Positions 21,532 through 31,619 of a stretch of 64,000 nt of DNA are shown here, piece by piece. Origin of the DNA: Candidatus Dormiibacterota bacterium (lineage in GTDB: Bacteria > Chloroflexota > Dormibacteria > Aeolococcales > Aeolococcaceae); contig PMOL01000009.1 of the NCBI GenBank assembly GCA_003162415.1, forward strand, positions 168,446 to 232,445, in the 5' to 3' direction. The notes below the pieces were generated by a model. The model worked only from the letters and a program-made list of their open reading frames with translations, did no database searches and was not told where the DNA came from. Made by a program: the position numbers and the translations under genes. Numbering within the stretch: the first letter of the stretch is position 1; each line of letters opens with the position of its first letter.

Positions 21532-24500
21532 GTGCAGCAGCCGTCCGCGACCGGCGACAAGATCGAGTCGGGGGGCTTTGCCCACCTGCATACGCACAGT
21601 GAGTTCTCGCTGCTCGACGGAGCCTCACGCGTCAAGGAGCTCGTCGACACCGCGAAGGCGATGGGGCAGACCGCGATCGCAGTTACCGATCACGGCGTGC
21701 TCTACGGAGCGGTCGATTTCTACGCCACCGCGCGTGCGGCAAAGATCAACCCCGTGCTCGGCTGCGAGATGTACATGGCACCGCGCTCGCGCCACGATCG
21801 CGAGGGCAGGACCGACCGCGATCCCAACCACCTCATCCTGCTCGCGCGCAACGACGCCGGCTATCGCAACCTCATCAAGCTGGTCAGCACCTCGCATCTC
21901 GAGGGCTATTACTACAAGCCGCGCATCGATCGCCAGCTGCTCGCGGAGCACGCCGAGGGTCTGATCTGCCTGTCCGCGTGTCTCGGTGGCGAGCTGCCGC
22001 AGGCGATCCTTCGCGGCGACATGGCCGCAGCCGAGACGGTGGCTCGCGACCATGCCGAGATCTTTGGTGCGGACGGATACTTCCTCGAGCTCCAGGACCA
22101 CGGCATCCCCGAGGAGGACACGGTGCGCGCCGGTCTGGTGGAGATCGCGCGTCGAACCGGCCTGCCGCTCGTGGCCACCAACGACTCGCACTACATCAAG
22201 CCCGAGGACGCCGAGGCGCACGACATCCTGCTCTGCCTGCAGACCGGGGCGCGTCGCGAGGAGGAGAAGCGATTCCGCTTCTCGGGTCCCGAGTACTACC
22301 TCGCGAGCACGCAGCAGATGCGCGATCGATTCGCCGCCTACGGCGAGGCCGTGACCAACACCATGGCGATCGCGAATCGGTGCCACGTCGAGATTCCGCT
22401 GGGGCAGAACCTGCTGCCGACGTACTCGCCGATCCCCGAGGGCCTTGACGCCGACACGTACCTCCGCGAGCTCTGCGAGGCAGGGGTGCAGGATCGCTAC
22501 GCGGACGCGGTCACCGAGGAGGTGCGCGAGCGTCTGCACATGGAGCTCGACGTCATCCGGGAGACGGGATTCTCGGCATACTTTTTGATCGTCTGGGACC
22601 TGATCCGGGCGGCTCGATGCGACGGGGTTCGCGTCGGCCCAGGCCGCGGCAGCGCCGCGGGCTCGCTGGTGAGTTACGTCCTCCACATCACCGACATCGA
22701 GCCACTGCGCTACGGGCTCATCTTCGAGCGATTCCTCAACCGCGAGCGCGTGCAGATGCCCGACATCGACATCGACTTCGACGACAGGGGACGCGACCGC
22801 GTGCTCGCCTACGTGCAGGAGAAGTACGGACGCGATCGGGTCGCGCAGATCATCACCTTCGGGACCATGGCTGCGCGAGCGGCGATCCGCGACGTCGGGC
22901 GGGTGCTCAATGTGCCCCTCCCGGATGTCGACCGCCTGGCGAAGCTCGTGCCGCAGGTGGTGAACATCACGCTCGATCGAGCGCTGAGCGAGAGCCGCGA
23001 GTTGAAAGAGCTCTACGAGCACGAGGACTGGGCGAGGCACATCATCGACAACGCCCGGCGGCTGGAGGGGATCTGCCGCAACGCGTCGACGCACGCCGCA
23101 GCCGTCGTGATCGGATCCGAACCGCTTGCCAATATCGTGCCGTTGCAGCGCTCGACCGCCGGTGACGGCACCGCGGTGACCCAGTACGACATGAATGGCG
23201 TCTCGCAGATCGGCCTGCTGAAGATCGATCTCCTCGGACTGTCCAACCTCACGGTCATCGACGAGGCCGCCCAGATGGTTCGCACCTCGCGCGGCATCGA
23301 TCTCGACATCGACCAGATCCCGCTCGACGATGCCAAGACGTACGAACTCCTCGGCAAGGCCGACACCCACGGCATCTTCCAGCTCGAGGCGACATTCGCC
23401 AAGCGAATCCTCATCGACATGCAGCCCAAGTGCCTCGAGGATATGGGAGTCGCGGTGGCGCTCAACCGACCGGGGCCGATCGAGGGCGGGGCCACTGCAA
23501 CGTGGATGCGGCGCAAGCGCGGCGAGGAGCCGGTGACGTACATGCTCCCCGAGCTCGAGCCGATCCTCAAGGAAACGTACGGGGCGATCCTCTACCAGGA
23601 CCAGGTGATGAAGATTGCCTCAGCGGTCGCCGGGTTCACCCTCGGTGAAGCCGACATCCTGCGCGCCGCGATGGGCAAGAAGGACAAGGTGAAGATGTCC
23701 AAGCAGCGCGAGCAGTTCCTGAGCGGTGCGGCCGCGCGCGGCGTCGCAGCGGACACGGCGTTGCAACTGTTCGAGCTCATCGCGCTCTTCGCTGGGTACG
23801 GATTCAACGGCGCTCACAGCATCTCGTACGGACTGATCGCGTATCAGACCGCGTACCTCAAGGCGAACTACCCGCGCGAGTACATGTGCGCGCTCCTCAA
23901 CAGCAGGGCGGACAACTTCGACAAGCTGAAGCAGTCGATCCTCGACGCGCACGCGCGCAACCTCGTCGTTCGCCCGCCGGACGTCAACCGCAGCGCATCA
24001 GCGTTCAGCCTTGGCGATGAGGCCCAGGGCGAGATCCTCTACGGACTGCGCCACATCAAGAACGTGGGCGAGCGCGTCGCGGCCGAGATCGTTGCTGAAC
24101 GCGACGCCGCCGGTCCGTTCGTCTCGCTCTTCGACCTCTGCCTGCGCGTGGCGAGCCGCGACCTCAACCGTCGGGTCGTGGAGGCGCTCATCCGGAGCGG
24201 GGCGTGCGATTCCCTCGGCGAGCGCGGCGCCATGCTGGCGGTGCTCGACCGTGTCATCGACCGCGCGGCATCGATCCGCCGGGAACGGGAGTCGGGGCAG
24301 ACGTCGTTGTTCGGCGACACGATCGTGTTGATCGAGCCCGTGTCGCAGGCTGCGGACGACCTGGAAGGCCGCGACGTCAGCGGTCCCTTTGCGATAGCCG
24401 CCGACGAGCGGCTCAGCTGGGAGCGCGAGTTTCTCGGCATGTACCTGAGCGACCACCCGCTGCGCAGAATTGCCGGCGAGCTGCAGCAGCGTGTCGACAC

Positions 24501-25146
24501 CACCATCAACGAGCTCGGCGCGCATCTGGACGGGCTCATCGTCCAGGTGGGCGGTGCGATCCGCGACATGCGCACCTTCGTGCCGCGCCGGAGCACGACC
24601 GGCCAGCGGATGGCCGCCCTGCAGATCGAGGACCTGACCGGCAGCGTCGAGGTCGTGGTGTTCGCCCGCGTGTTCGAGGAGTGTGTGTCAGCGTTGCGGC
24701 CGGACGCGGTGATCGTGGTGCGTGGCAAGGTCGAAGCCGGCCGAACGACCGGCGGTGCAACGTCAACCCCCGGTGCGGAGGAGGAAGATCGCGTCGACCT
24801 CGAACCGCCGCAGATCCTTGCCGAAGCCGTTTACGCGTATGACGATCCGCGTCTGGCCACGTGGCGTAAGGACAGCACCGTGCACATCAGCGTCAACGCT
24901 TCGCAGATCGGCGTTCTCGGGGCACTCCGGCACGCGCTCGAGGAGCACCAGGGCGATTGCGCGGTGATCCTCCACGTCGACTCGGGGACCAGCGTCGACG
25001 AGATCGCGCTCGCCGTCGACTTCGCGGTCGAGCCCTGTCCTGCGCTGGAGAGAGCGGTGGAGCTTCTGGTGGGGGACGACGCGTATCGCATCGAGATGCG
25101 CCGGGTCCGCGCGCCGGAACGGGAGCGAGCCGCCGCTCGGCGCTGA
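21532..25146 (+). CDS. dnaE: DNA polymerase III subunit alpha
   Basis: PHP domain FAHLHTHSEFSLLDGASRVKELV; GPGRGSAAGSLVSYVL; PDIDIDFDDRGRDRVLAYVQEKYGRD. Confidence 0.97.
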   Translation: MQQPSATGDKIESGGFAHLHTHSEFSLLDGASRVKELVDTAKAMGQTAIAVTDHGVLYGAVDFYATARAAKINPVLGCEMYMAPRSRHDREGRTDRDPNHLILLARNDAGYRNLIKLVSTSHLEGYYYKPRIDRQLLAEHAEGLICLSACLGGELPQAILRGDMAAAETVARDHAEIFGADGYFLELQDHGIPEEDTVRAGLVEIARRTGLPLVATNDSHYIKPEDAEAHDILLCLQTGARREEEKRFRFSGPEYYLASTQQMRDRFAAYGEAVTNTMAIANRCHVEIPLGQNLLPTYSPIPEGLDADTYLRELCEAGVQDRYADAVTEEVRERLHMELDVIRETGFSAYFLIVWDLIRAARCDGVRVGPGRGSAAGSLVSYVLHITDIEPLRYGLIFERFLNRERVQMPDIDIDFDDRGRDRVLAYVQEKYGRDRVAQIITFGTMAARAAIRDVGRVLNVPLPDVDRLAKLVPQVVNITLDRALSESRELKELYEHEDWARHIIDNARRLEGICRNASTHAAAVVIGSEPLANIVPLQRSTAGDGTAVTQYDMNGVSQIGLLKIDLLGLSNLTVIDEAAQMVRTSRGIDLDIDQIPLDDAKTYELLGKADTHGIFQLEATFAKRILIDMQPKCLEDMGVAVALNRPGPIEGGATATWMRRKRGEEPVTYMLPELEPILKETYGAILYQDQVMKIASAVAGFTLGEADILRAAMGKKDKVKMSKQREQFLSGAAARGVAADTALQLFELIALFAGYGFNGAHSISYGLIAYQTAYLKANYPREYMCALLNSRADNFDKLKQSILDAHARNLVVRPPDVNRSASAFSLGDEAQGEILYGLRHIKNVGERVAAEIVAERDAAGPFVSLFDLCLRVASRDLNRRVVEALIRSGACDSLGERGAMLAVLDRVIDRAASIRRERESGQTSLFGDTIVLIEPVSQAADDLEGRDVSGPFAIAADERLSWEREFLGMYLSDHPLRRIAGELQQRVDTTINELGAHLDGLIVQVGGAIRDMRTFVPRRSTTGQRMAALQIEDLTGSVEVVVFARVFEECVSALRPDAVIVVRGKVEAGRTTGGATSTPGAEEEDRVDLEPPQILAEAVYAYDDPRLATWRKDSTVHISVNASQIGVLGALRHALEEHQGDCAVILHVDSGTSVDEIALAVDFAVEPCPALERAVELLVGDDAYRIEMRRVRAPERERAAARR

Positions 25147-25163
25147 CGCAGGGCCGCTCGGCC

Positions 25164-25724
25164 CTAGGGGTAGATCCGCCCGAAAACGAACGTGATCGCG
25201 ATGATGACCACGATGTACATGACCAGCGCCGCGATCGCCGGCACGTCCACCGCGGCGGTGGCTCCGCGGCGGTGCAGGCCCGCGAACGGAGCGACGAGCG
25301 GATTGGTCACGGACCGGATCATCTGCACCATCGGGTGCCACGGGTCGGCGTGGAACACGCCGAGCAGCACGCGGATGAAGACAAGGATCGCGATCGCAAT
25401 GGCGATATCGATCACGAGCTGTTCGATAAGGCTGAAGATCGCGAAGGCAGGATCCGGAGTGACGCCGCTGACCAGCAATTCCAGGATCTGAGCGACGAAC
25501 TGAATGACAACGATCGCGAGGATCGGCGAGAAGTCAATGCCGCTGAAGCTCGGGAGGATGCGCCGGAAGGGCGCGAGGATCGGATCGACGATGATCCGAA
25601 GCCAGCGCACCACGGGATGCCACGGACTGAGCCCGATCCAGGACACGGCGATCCGCGCAATGATCAGCACGGTCAACGCTCCCGCGATGAAGCCGATGAC
25701 GTTGACCAGGGGGGATTGAGTCAC
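25164..25724 (-). CDS. YggT family membrane protein (two YggT repeats)
   Basis: Hydrophobic ORF with two SWIGLSPWHPVVRWLRIIVDPILAPFRRILP-like units. Confidence 0.85.
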   Translation of the reverse strand: MTQSPLVNVIGFIAGALTVLIIARIAVSWIGLSPWHPVVRWLRIIVDPILAPFRRILPSFSGIDFSPILAIVVIQFVAQILELLVSGVTPDPAFAIFSLIEQLVIDIAIAIAILVFIRVLLGVFHADPWHPMVQMIRSVTNPLVAPFAGLHRRGATAAVDVPAIAALVMYIVVIIAITFVFGRIYP

Positions 25725-26626
25725 CGAGCTGCGGCCGGTTCCTGAGCAGTCGCGGGTTCAGCAGGAAAGCGCTTCTCGAACCGCGAGTTGGTGCGCCGCC
25801 ACAGCAGGTAGAGGAGGGGAACGGCGATCACCAGCGTCGCGATCGACGTCCACTGCGCCTCGCGCAGCCCAAGCGGTCCAGGCGGTTCGCTCTTGCGGAA
25901 CTCGAAGAGGATCAACTGGCTGATCGCGTAGAGCGCGACGTACGTGATCGCAAGCACACCCGGACGCACATTCCGGCGAAACAGCAGCCACAGGATGAGT
26001 CCAATGCCGATGGTCCCGAGCGCCTCGTACACGGCCGCGGGCTGATACGCGATGCACTGCGCGGAGGTGCAGAGGCTGAACCCGGTCTGGAGGATCGCGT
26101 GTGGATTCGAGTATGCCGTTGCCCAGGGAAGGTTGCTCGGCGCACCCAGGATGTCGCCATTGATGACGTTGCCGATGCGTCCGATGGGCTGACCGACCAC
26201 GGCGAAGACCACACCGCCGTCGAGCGCGATCCACGGGTTGTATCCGTAGCGCCACGCACAGATGGCGAGGGTGATGAAGCCGGCGATGATGGCGCCGAAG
26301 AAGGCCATCCCACCCTGCCAGAACGCGATGATGTTGACGGGGTGGAGGATGTAGTTCTGCCACAGGTCGAGCTGCTGGACGACGTAATACAGGCGGCCAC
26401 CGAGCAGCCCGAAGACAATCGTCCAGACACAGATCTTCTCGGCGATCGCTTTGGGGAGGCCACGCCGCTTCGCGTAGGGGAGCACGCCGAACTGATACGC
26501 CGCAAGGAATGCCACCGCATACATGACCCCATACCAGTGAATCGGCAGGGGCCCCAGATTCAGGACCGGGTCGACGTTGATGGTGATGAAGCCGACAGGG
26601 CCGGGGCTAGCGGGCACGGCTCTCAT
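25721..26626 (-). CDS. lgt: prolipoprotein diacylglyceryl transferase
   Basis: LGPLPIHWYGVMYAVAFLAAY, GGMAFFGAIIAG, GQPIGRIGNVINGDILGAPSNLPWA (Lgt signature). Confidence 0.93.
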   Translation of the reverse strand: MRAVPASPGPVGFITINVDPVLNLGPLPIHWYGVMYAVAFLAAYQFGVLPYAKRRGLPKAIAEKICVWTIVFGLLGGRLYYVVQQLDLWQNYILHPVNIIAFWQGGMAFFGAIIAGFITLAICAWRYGYNPWIALDGGVVFAVVGQPIGRIGNVINGDILGAPSNLPWATAYSNPHAILQTGFSLCTSAQCIAYQPAAVYEALGTIGIGLILWLLFRRNVRPGVLAITYVALYAISQLILFEFRKSEPPGPLGLREAQWTSIATLVIAVPLLYLLWRRTNSRFEKRFPAEPATAQEPAAAR

Positions 26627-27239
26627 GATGCGGAGTTCCGGCGGCCGCATGCACCTCGAGGACGCGATAGCCGCCCTTCGATCTGACCCGTTCGACGCGA
26701 TGACCAAGACCCGTCAGCCATGCAGCCAGCGAATCGGCACCGAGATGACGCTGGACCACGAGGGTCGCCACGGCGTCCGGTTCCAGGCGTCCGATCCAGG
26801 TGAGGAGCAGCTCGTGGAGACCCTCTTTGCCGAGCCGGACCGGTGGATTCGAGTAGACGGCGGCGAACCTGATGCCGCCAGGGATCGCATCCGGTTCGGC
26901 GGGGACGACATTGAGTGCGCCCGCGTGCTCGGCGTTGCGCGCGCAGAGGTCGAGGGCCCGGCGGTTGACATCAACCGCCCACACACGGGCGTCCGGATTC
27001 CGTAGGGCGACGGTGATGGCGATCGCGCCATATCCGCAGCCGACGTCGATCACCTCACCCGCGGGAACCGGGGGCAGGCTGCGGAGCAGCAGGTCGGTGC
27101 CGAAGTCGAGGTGGCCGTGCGCAAACACACCGCGGTCGGTGTCGAGCTCGAAGCTCAGGTCCGGGAGCGTGACCCGGATCGTCCTCGGGCGCGAGGCGAC
27201 GGTCGGATCCGGCGTGAAGTAGTGATCCTGGCTCACCAT
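26607..27239 (-). CDS. RsmC-like class I SAM-dependent methyltransferase
   Basis: FSHGHLDFGTDLLL-like segment, VIDVGCGYGAIAITVAL, catalytic SNPPVRLGKE motif. Confidence 0.82.
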   Translation of the reverse strand: MVSQDHYFTPDPTVASRPRTIRVTLPDLSFELDTDRGVFAHGHLDFGTDLLLRSLPPVPAGEVIDVGCGYGAIAITVALRNPDARVWAVDVNRRALDLCARNAEHAGALNVVPAEPDAIPGGIRFAAVYSNPPVRLGKEGLHELLLTWIGRLEPDAVATLVVQRHLGADSLAAWLTGLGHRVERVRSKGGYRVLEVHAAAGTPHHESRAR

Positions 27240-27261
27240 CGCAGGGTAGTAGGCTGCGGCG

Positions 27262-28434
27262 GTGAGGACGTATGACGTGGCCGTTGTCGGCCTCGGCGCA
27301 GCCGGTGCGGCGACCCTCTACCAGCTGGCGCGGCGCGGGATCAGCGCGGTGGGCATCGATCGATTCTCCCCGCCGCACATCTACGGCTCGACGCACGGGG
27401 ATACACGCATCACCCGTGAGGCGATCGGCGAGGGCGAGGCATACACGCCGCTGGTCCAGCGGTCGCACGCAATCTGGCGCGAGCTCGAGGCCGAAACGGG
27501 TCAACAGCTGCTCACGCAATGCGGCGGACTGATCCTCGAGTCGGCCGGCGGGGGAGCTGCCGGGCACCATCGTCACGAGTTCCTGGCCAGTACCATCGCC
27601 TGCGCGAACCGATACGGGATCAAGCACGAGCTCCTCTCCGCCGCGGACGTGGCCGGCCGGTTCCCGCAGTTCGGCTTGGACGGTAATGAATCCGCCTACT
27701 ACGAACCCACCGCCGGCTTCGTCCGTCCGGAGCGCTGCGTCGAGGCGCAGCTGACGGTCGCGGGTCGCCTCGGCGCAGAGATTCGCCGTGACGAGCGGGT
27801 CCTCGCCGTCGAGTCGTCCGCGACCGGCGTGCGACTGCGGACCGACCGCGGCGTCGTCGAAGCGGGCAGGGTCGTGCTCGCGGTGGGAGCGTGGGTTCGC
27901 GACTTCGTCGCGGCGGAGCAGGTGCAGCTGTTCAACGTCTACAGGCAGGTGCTCCAGTGGTACGAGCTGAAGCCGAATGCGGTCGATCACACGCCGGGCG
28001 CCATGCCAGTCTTCATCTGGGGATTGAGCGACGGCAACGCGTTCTACGGTTTCCCGGCGATCGATGGCACCCGCGAGATCAAGGTCGCCAACGAGCAACT
28101 CGACACCGCAACCGGCGCGGACGAAGCGTCGCTCGAGGTTGATCCCGATGAGCCGCGTCAGCTGTATGACTCACTGATCGGCAAGCGACTCCCGGGGCTT
28201 TCGCCGCACTGCCTGCGTGCGGTGCGCTGCCTCTACACGGTCACGCCGGACGCCAACTTCGTCATCGACGACCACCCGGATCTCCCTGGCGTGCTGCTGG
28301 TCTCGCCCTGCTCGGGGCACGGGTTCAAGCACTCGGCCGGCCTCGGCGAGGCGATCGCCCAGCGCATCACCGCGGGCGAGAGCGACGCGGATCTCTCGCC
28401 GTTCCGGCTCGATCGATTCGGAGCCGCCGTCTAG
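27262..28434 (+). CDS. FAD-dependent sarcosine / N-methyl-amino-acid oxidase (SolA/MTOX-like)
   Basis: YDVAVVGLGAAGAATLYQLARRG, GSTHGDTRITREAIGEGEAYTPLVQRSHAIWRELE, PCSGHGFKHSAGLGEAIA. Confidence 0.9.
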   Translation: MRTYDVAVVGLGAAGAATLYQLARRGISAVGIDRFSPPHIYGSTHGDTRITREAIGEGEAYTPLVQRSHAIWRELEAETGQQLLTQCGGLILESAGGGAAGHHRHEFLASTIACANRYGIKHELLSAADVAGRFPQFGLDGNESAYYEPTAGFVRPERCVEAQLTVAGRLGAEIRRDERVLAVESSATGVRLRTDRGVVEAGRVVLAVGAWVRDFVAAEQVQLFNVYRQVLQWYELKPNAVDHTPGAMPVFIWGLSDGNAFYGFPAIDGTREIKVANEQLDTATGADEASLEVDPDEPRQLYDSLIGKRLPGLSPHCLRAVRCLYTVTPDANFVIDDHPDLPGVLLVSPCSGHGFKHSAGLGEAIAQRITAGESDADLSPFRLDRFGAAV

Positions 28435-28751
28435 AGCTTCCGCGCTTTGACCGCGGTCCCGTAGGCGCAGATCTCGGTCCAGGTCCCGCCCATCTCCGAT
28501 GTGTCGAATCGCATCGCGACGATGGCGTCGCCGCCCTTGGCCGTGGCCTCGCCACACATGCGCGCGATGACCTCCTGGCGGCTCTGCGCGAGGTTCTGAG
28601 TCATGCCCTTCAACTCGCCACCCATGAGCGATTTCAGGCCGGCGCCGAACTGGGAGCCGATGTTCCGGGAACGGACCGTGAGCCCGAAGACCTCACCGAG
28701 AACCTCGGTGATCTCATAACCGGGCAGGTCATTGGCGGTGCTGATAAGCAT
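28431..28751 (-). CDS. YbjQ / UPF0145 family heavy-metal-binding domain protein
   Basis: MLISTANDLPGYEITEVLGEVFGLTVRSRNIG...GDAIVAMRFDTS. Confidence 0.88.
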   Translation of the reverse strand: MLISTANDLPGYEITEVLGEVFGLTVRSRNIGSQFGAGLKSLMGGELKGMTQNLAQSRQEVIARMCGEATAKGGDAIVAMRFDTSEMGGTWTEICAYGTAVKARKL

Positions 28752-28859
28752 GGGCGTGCCTCCTGGTGAACCCTGCATGGGTCGGCTTGTCTGGCGACCT
28801 CTCTTCGTGATACCCAGGACTCCGCCGTCCCAGGCAGTGCGGCGCCCTTGCGCCGACGG

Positions 28860-29510
28860 TCAAGCCTGCATTCGGGCCAGGGATTCACGCTCCGACTGTG
28901 CTCGCGCGGAGAACCAGGCGAGCGCCGCCGGCAGCACGAACGGCACCATCAGCAGGCGCAGCCAGTCCCAGAGCGTATTGCCGCGGAAGCCGGTCCAACC
29001 CCAGTCCAGGGCGTACCCACCCAGGACCACCACCACGAAGACGGCCAGCCCCGCCAAACCGACCGCGCGCCACCGACCCTCGAAGCGCTTGTTGGTCGCG
29101 AACCACAGTGGCAGTGAGGCGACGACCACGGGCAGCGCGAGCAACTCGAGCCAGTCCCAAAGTGTGTTGCCCTTGAAGCCGGTCCACCCCCAGTCGAGGG
29201 CATAGCCACCCACGACCAGGACGACGAACGCGAGGCCGACGATGCCGAAGACCACGTGCCACTCCATCATCCAGCGCTGCCGCGTCCGATACCAGATCGG
29301 TAGCGTCGCGAGCACCACCGGGAGCACGATCACGTGCAGGAGATCCCACAGTTGATCGCTCGGCTTCACGCCGGTCCACGACCAGTGGAACTCGTAGCCG
29401 CCGAGGAGCGCGATGGTCAGTGCCACCACGCCGCCCGGGAGCACCCACTTGATCAGCGGAGACAGCGGCTCCGGGCGAGGCGCCGCGGTCCGGGCTCGAA
29501 CGAGATCCAT
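28860..29510 (-). CDS. membrane protein made of three GG(Y)..W.WTGF..xxLWDWL..L..P repeats
   Basis: 216-aa ORF with threefold internal repeat: GGYEFHWSWTGVKPSDQLWDLL / GGYALDWGWTGFKGNTLWDWL / GGYALDWGWTGFRGNTLWDWL. Confidence 0.75.
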   Translation of the reverse strand: MDLVRARTAAPRPEPLSPLIKWVLPGGVVALTIALLGGYEFHWSWTGVKPSDQLWDLLHVIVLPVVLATLPIWYRTRQRWMMEWHVVFGIVGLAFVVLVVGGYALDWGWTGFKGNTLWDWLELLALPVVVASLPLWFATNKRFEGRWRAVGLAGLAVFVVVVLGGYALDWGWTGFRGNTLWDWLRLLMVPFVLPAALAWFSARAQSERESLARMQA

Positions 29511-29582
29511 GCCGGCAATGATGCCGCGCTGACCGGCGGATGCGGCGACAGCGACGAGGAGTTCGCCGTCGCCTCACCCTGC

Positions 29583-29942
29583 TCAGCGTATGGAGCAGGA
29601 AAGGTTGGCGGACACCAGTGAGCCAGTGGTGACCATCACCACCTGGCTTGAGCAGGGGACATCTGCACCAGAGGCCTCGGCTAGCAGATATCGCCCGGGG
29701 GGCAGGTCAATGCGCACGGTGACGCCTTCATCGCCGGTCACAACCCGACGGCTCTCGGAGAATCCAGTTGAGGTAGCGGTGAGGGTCACTGGGATGTGTG
29801 GCTGAGTGACTATCCCCGGCGGCCCGCCCACCAAGCTCACGTCAGCAACGACGCCCGATTGCTGCACAGGTGGCGAGCCGCAGCCGTGGGCGAGCAGAGC
29901 GAGTAAAGGTATGCCCATCGAAACCAGCCGAGACTTGCGCAT
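29583..29942 (-). CDS. putative lipoprotein
   Basis: 119-aa ORF with signal and lipobox LLALLAHGC; beta-rich remainder. Confidence 0.65.
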   Translation of the reverse strand: MRKSRLVSMGIPLLALLAHGCGSPPVQQSGVVADVSLVGGPPGIVTQPHIPVTLTATSTGFSESRRVVTGDEGVTVRIDLPPGRYLLAEASGADVPCSSQVVMVTTGSLVSANLSCSIR

Positions 29943-30004
29943 GTGGTCTCCGAGCGTACCAGCCGCTCAGTGCCAGCACGTGCGAGGGACAGCACGAGCC
30001 GTAA

Positions 30005-30031
30005 CGTGCCGGGAGAGGGAGTCGAACCCTC
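30005..30031. repeat. attL core (27-bp copy of tRNA-Leu 3' end)
   Basis: Identical to 40940-40966; not followed by the rest of a tRNA. Confidence 0.9.
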
Positions 30032-30110
30032 GCCGGGGGAAGCGGAAACCCCGGTCCTGAATTGCCAGGGGTGGTCAGAACGCGTCAAGTGTAGCCATGG
30101 GTTGACCCCT

Positions 30111-30132
30111 GAAATGGACACGAAATGGACAG
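30111..30132 (+). repeat. candidate integrase arm-type site, left arm (two 11-bp units)
   Basis: GAAATGGACAC-GAAATGGACAG, 22 bp, identical to 40883-40904; starts 79 bp inside attL. Confidence 0.65.
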
Positions 30133-30254
30133 ACTTTGGAGAAGGCGGCTTGCAGAAGGCACTTGTTCTCGCCTAAGATGGGCTGGAATCGGGAGAGGGC
30201 TGGGGGTTTCAGGTAGTGGGTTCGAGCAGATTCAAAGGTGGAAACAGATCAGAG

Positions 30255-31460
30255 ATGTTCACAGCACTCCCTCGAATCAGTCAGGTGTCGCGTATTCGGG
30301 CGGTCGCTGTGCTTGTGGGACTTGTCCTCGCAGCCGCCCTTACTCCGATGACTGCAGTCAGAGCCAGTTCCTCGGTTTTGACAGCCGCAACTCCTAGGCA
30401 TTTGCTCGCTAAGTTGAGTGGGGCATCCGCTGGCGACCAATTTGGTGATGCCATTGCCGTGTCAAGTACAACCGCGGTGATCGGCGCCGACGGTGCAGGA
30501 TCGAATGCCGGCGCGGCTTACATCTACACCAGGACCTCGCTCGGATGGAACACGACCCCGACCGCCGTGCTTCACGGGGTCACGGCGGGTGACGAGTTCG
30601 GGGTATCCGTAGCTATTTCGGGAGCGACGGTGGCAATCGGTGCACAAGGTCGCAATTCCGGTACTGGGGCCGTATATCTCTACACAGAGACAGCCAGCGG
30701 ATGGGAAACAACTCCGACCGCTGTATTCAATGGACCTCACGCGCAGGAGCAATTCGGCAGTGCGGTTGCGCTGTCGAAGGGCGGCCTTCTCGTCGGAACG
30801 GGGAACTACGCAGCCTACCTATTTGCAGAAACGTCTAACGGTTGGAACAAGGCTCCGACTGCGGTGTTTTACCCCGTCGGGTGCAGCTTCGAAGGCTTCG
30901 GGAACGCGGTCGCGCTGGAGGGCAAGTACGCGGTGGTCGGAGCCCCGTCCACTGGCACGTGTTCAGAGGCTTACATCTACACGAAGGCGAGTGCGGGCTG
31001 GAATACGGCCCCGACCGTAATTCTCGCTGATAAGTCGACATATTCTGTATTTGGCGCCTTTCTTGCTATGAGCGGCACAACCCTCGTCGTGGGCGCCGTA
31101 TTTCAGAACAACAACAACGGTGCTGCGTTTGTGTTTACGAGAGGCGCTGCGGGATGGGCGACAACGCCGGCACTTGCTGTCCACGGAGACAAAGGGTCCG
31201 AGTTGGGGAAGTCGGTCACCATATTGGGAGGCCGCGTTGGGGTCGGCGCCATCAATAATTTATACGGAAACGGCGTGGGCGCGGCCTACGAGTTTGTCAA
31301 GTCTCAGTCCGGCTGGGACAGCAAGCCGGCGCTCGTTCTGCATAGCTTCGTGGCAGGAGATGACTTCGGGTATTCGATGGCGTTATCAACGGGCACAGTA
31401 TTCGTAGGTGCCCCCGCGTTCAACCCTCTTTCAGGCGCCGTTTACATATTCAGCAGTTGA
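30255..31460 (+). CDS. secreted FG-GAP repeat (integrin-alpha-like) seven-bladed beta-propeller protein
   Basis: Signal-like N-terminus followed by seven repeats of the type AGDQFGDAIAVSSTTAVIGADGAGSNAGAAYIYTRTSLGWNTTPTAV. Confidence 0.82.
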   Translation: MFTALPRISQVSRIRAVAVLVGLVLAAALTPMTAVRASSSVLTAATPRHLLAKLSGASAGDQFGDAIAVSSTTAVIGADGAGSNAGAAYIYTRTSLGWNTTPTAVLHGVTAGDEFGVSVAISGATVAIGAQGRNSGTGAVYLYTETASGWETTPTAVFNGPHAQEQFGSAVALSKGGLLVGTGNYAAYLFAETSNGWNKAPTAVFYPVGCSFEGFGNAVALEGKYAVVGAPSTGTCSEAYIYTKASAGWNTAPTVILADKSTYSVFGAFLAMSGTTLVVGAVFQNNNNGAAFVFTRGAAGWATTPALAVHGDKGSELGKSVTILGGRVGVGAINNLYGNGVGAAYEFVKSQSGWDSKPALVLHSFVAGDDFGYSMALSTGTVFVGAPAFNPLSGAVYIFSS

Positions 31461-31619
31461 CGGCCACGGCAACCGCTAGTGGCCGACGAGCGGAGTGCTC
31501 GCTCGCGGCATCGCGACGGCACCTCGCGGTAGCCTTCGCTGACAGCTCTGTATCCGATGACTGCGGATGGGAGCTAGGGTCACACTCCCAGAGGACCAGC
31601 TCAGGTATCGACCGAGGCG

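Noticed and set aside
21625-23370. 581-aa minus-strand ORF
   Set aside because: Antisense to dnaE; no motif.
30007-30080. Possible second tRNA at the left end of the element
   Set aside because: Only the T-arm/acceptor part (27 bp) matches; the following sequence lacks a matching 5' acceptor strand and a proper anticodon arm, so it is read as attL rather than a functional tRNA.
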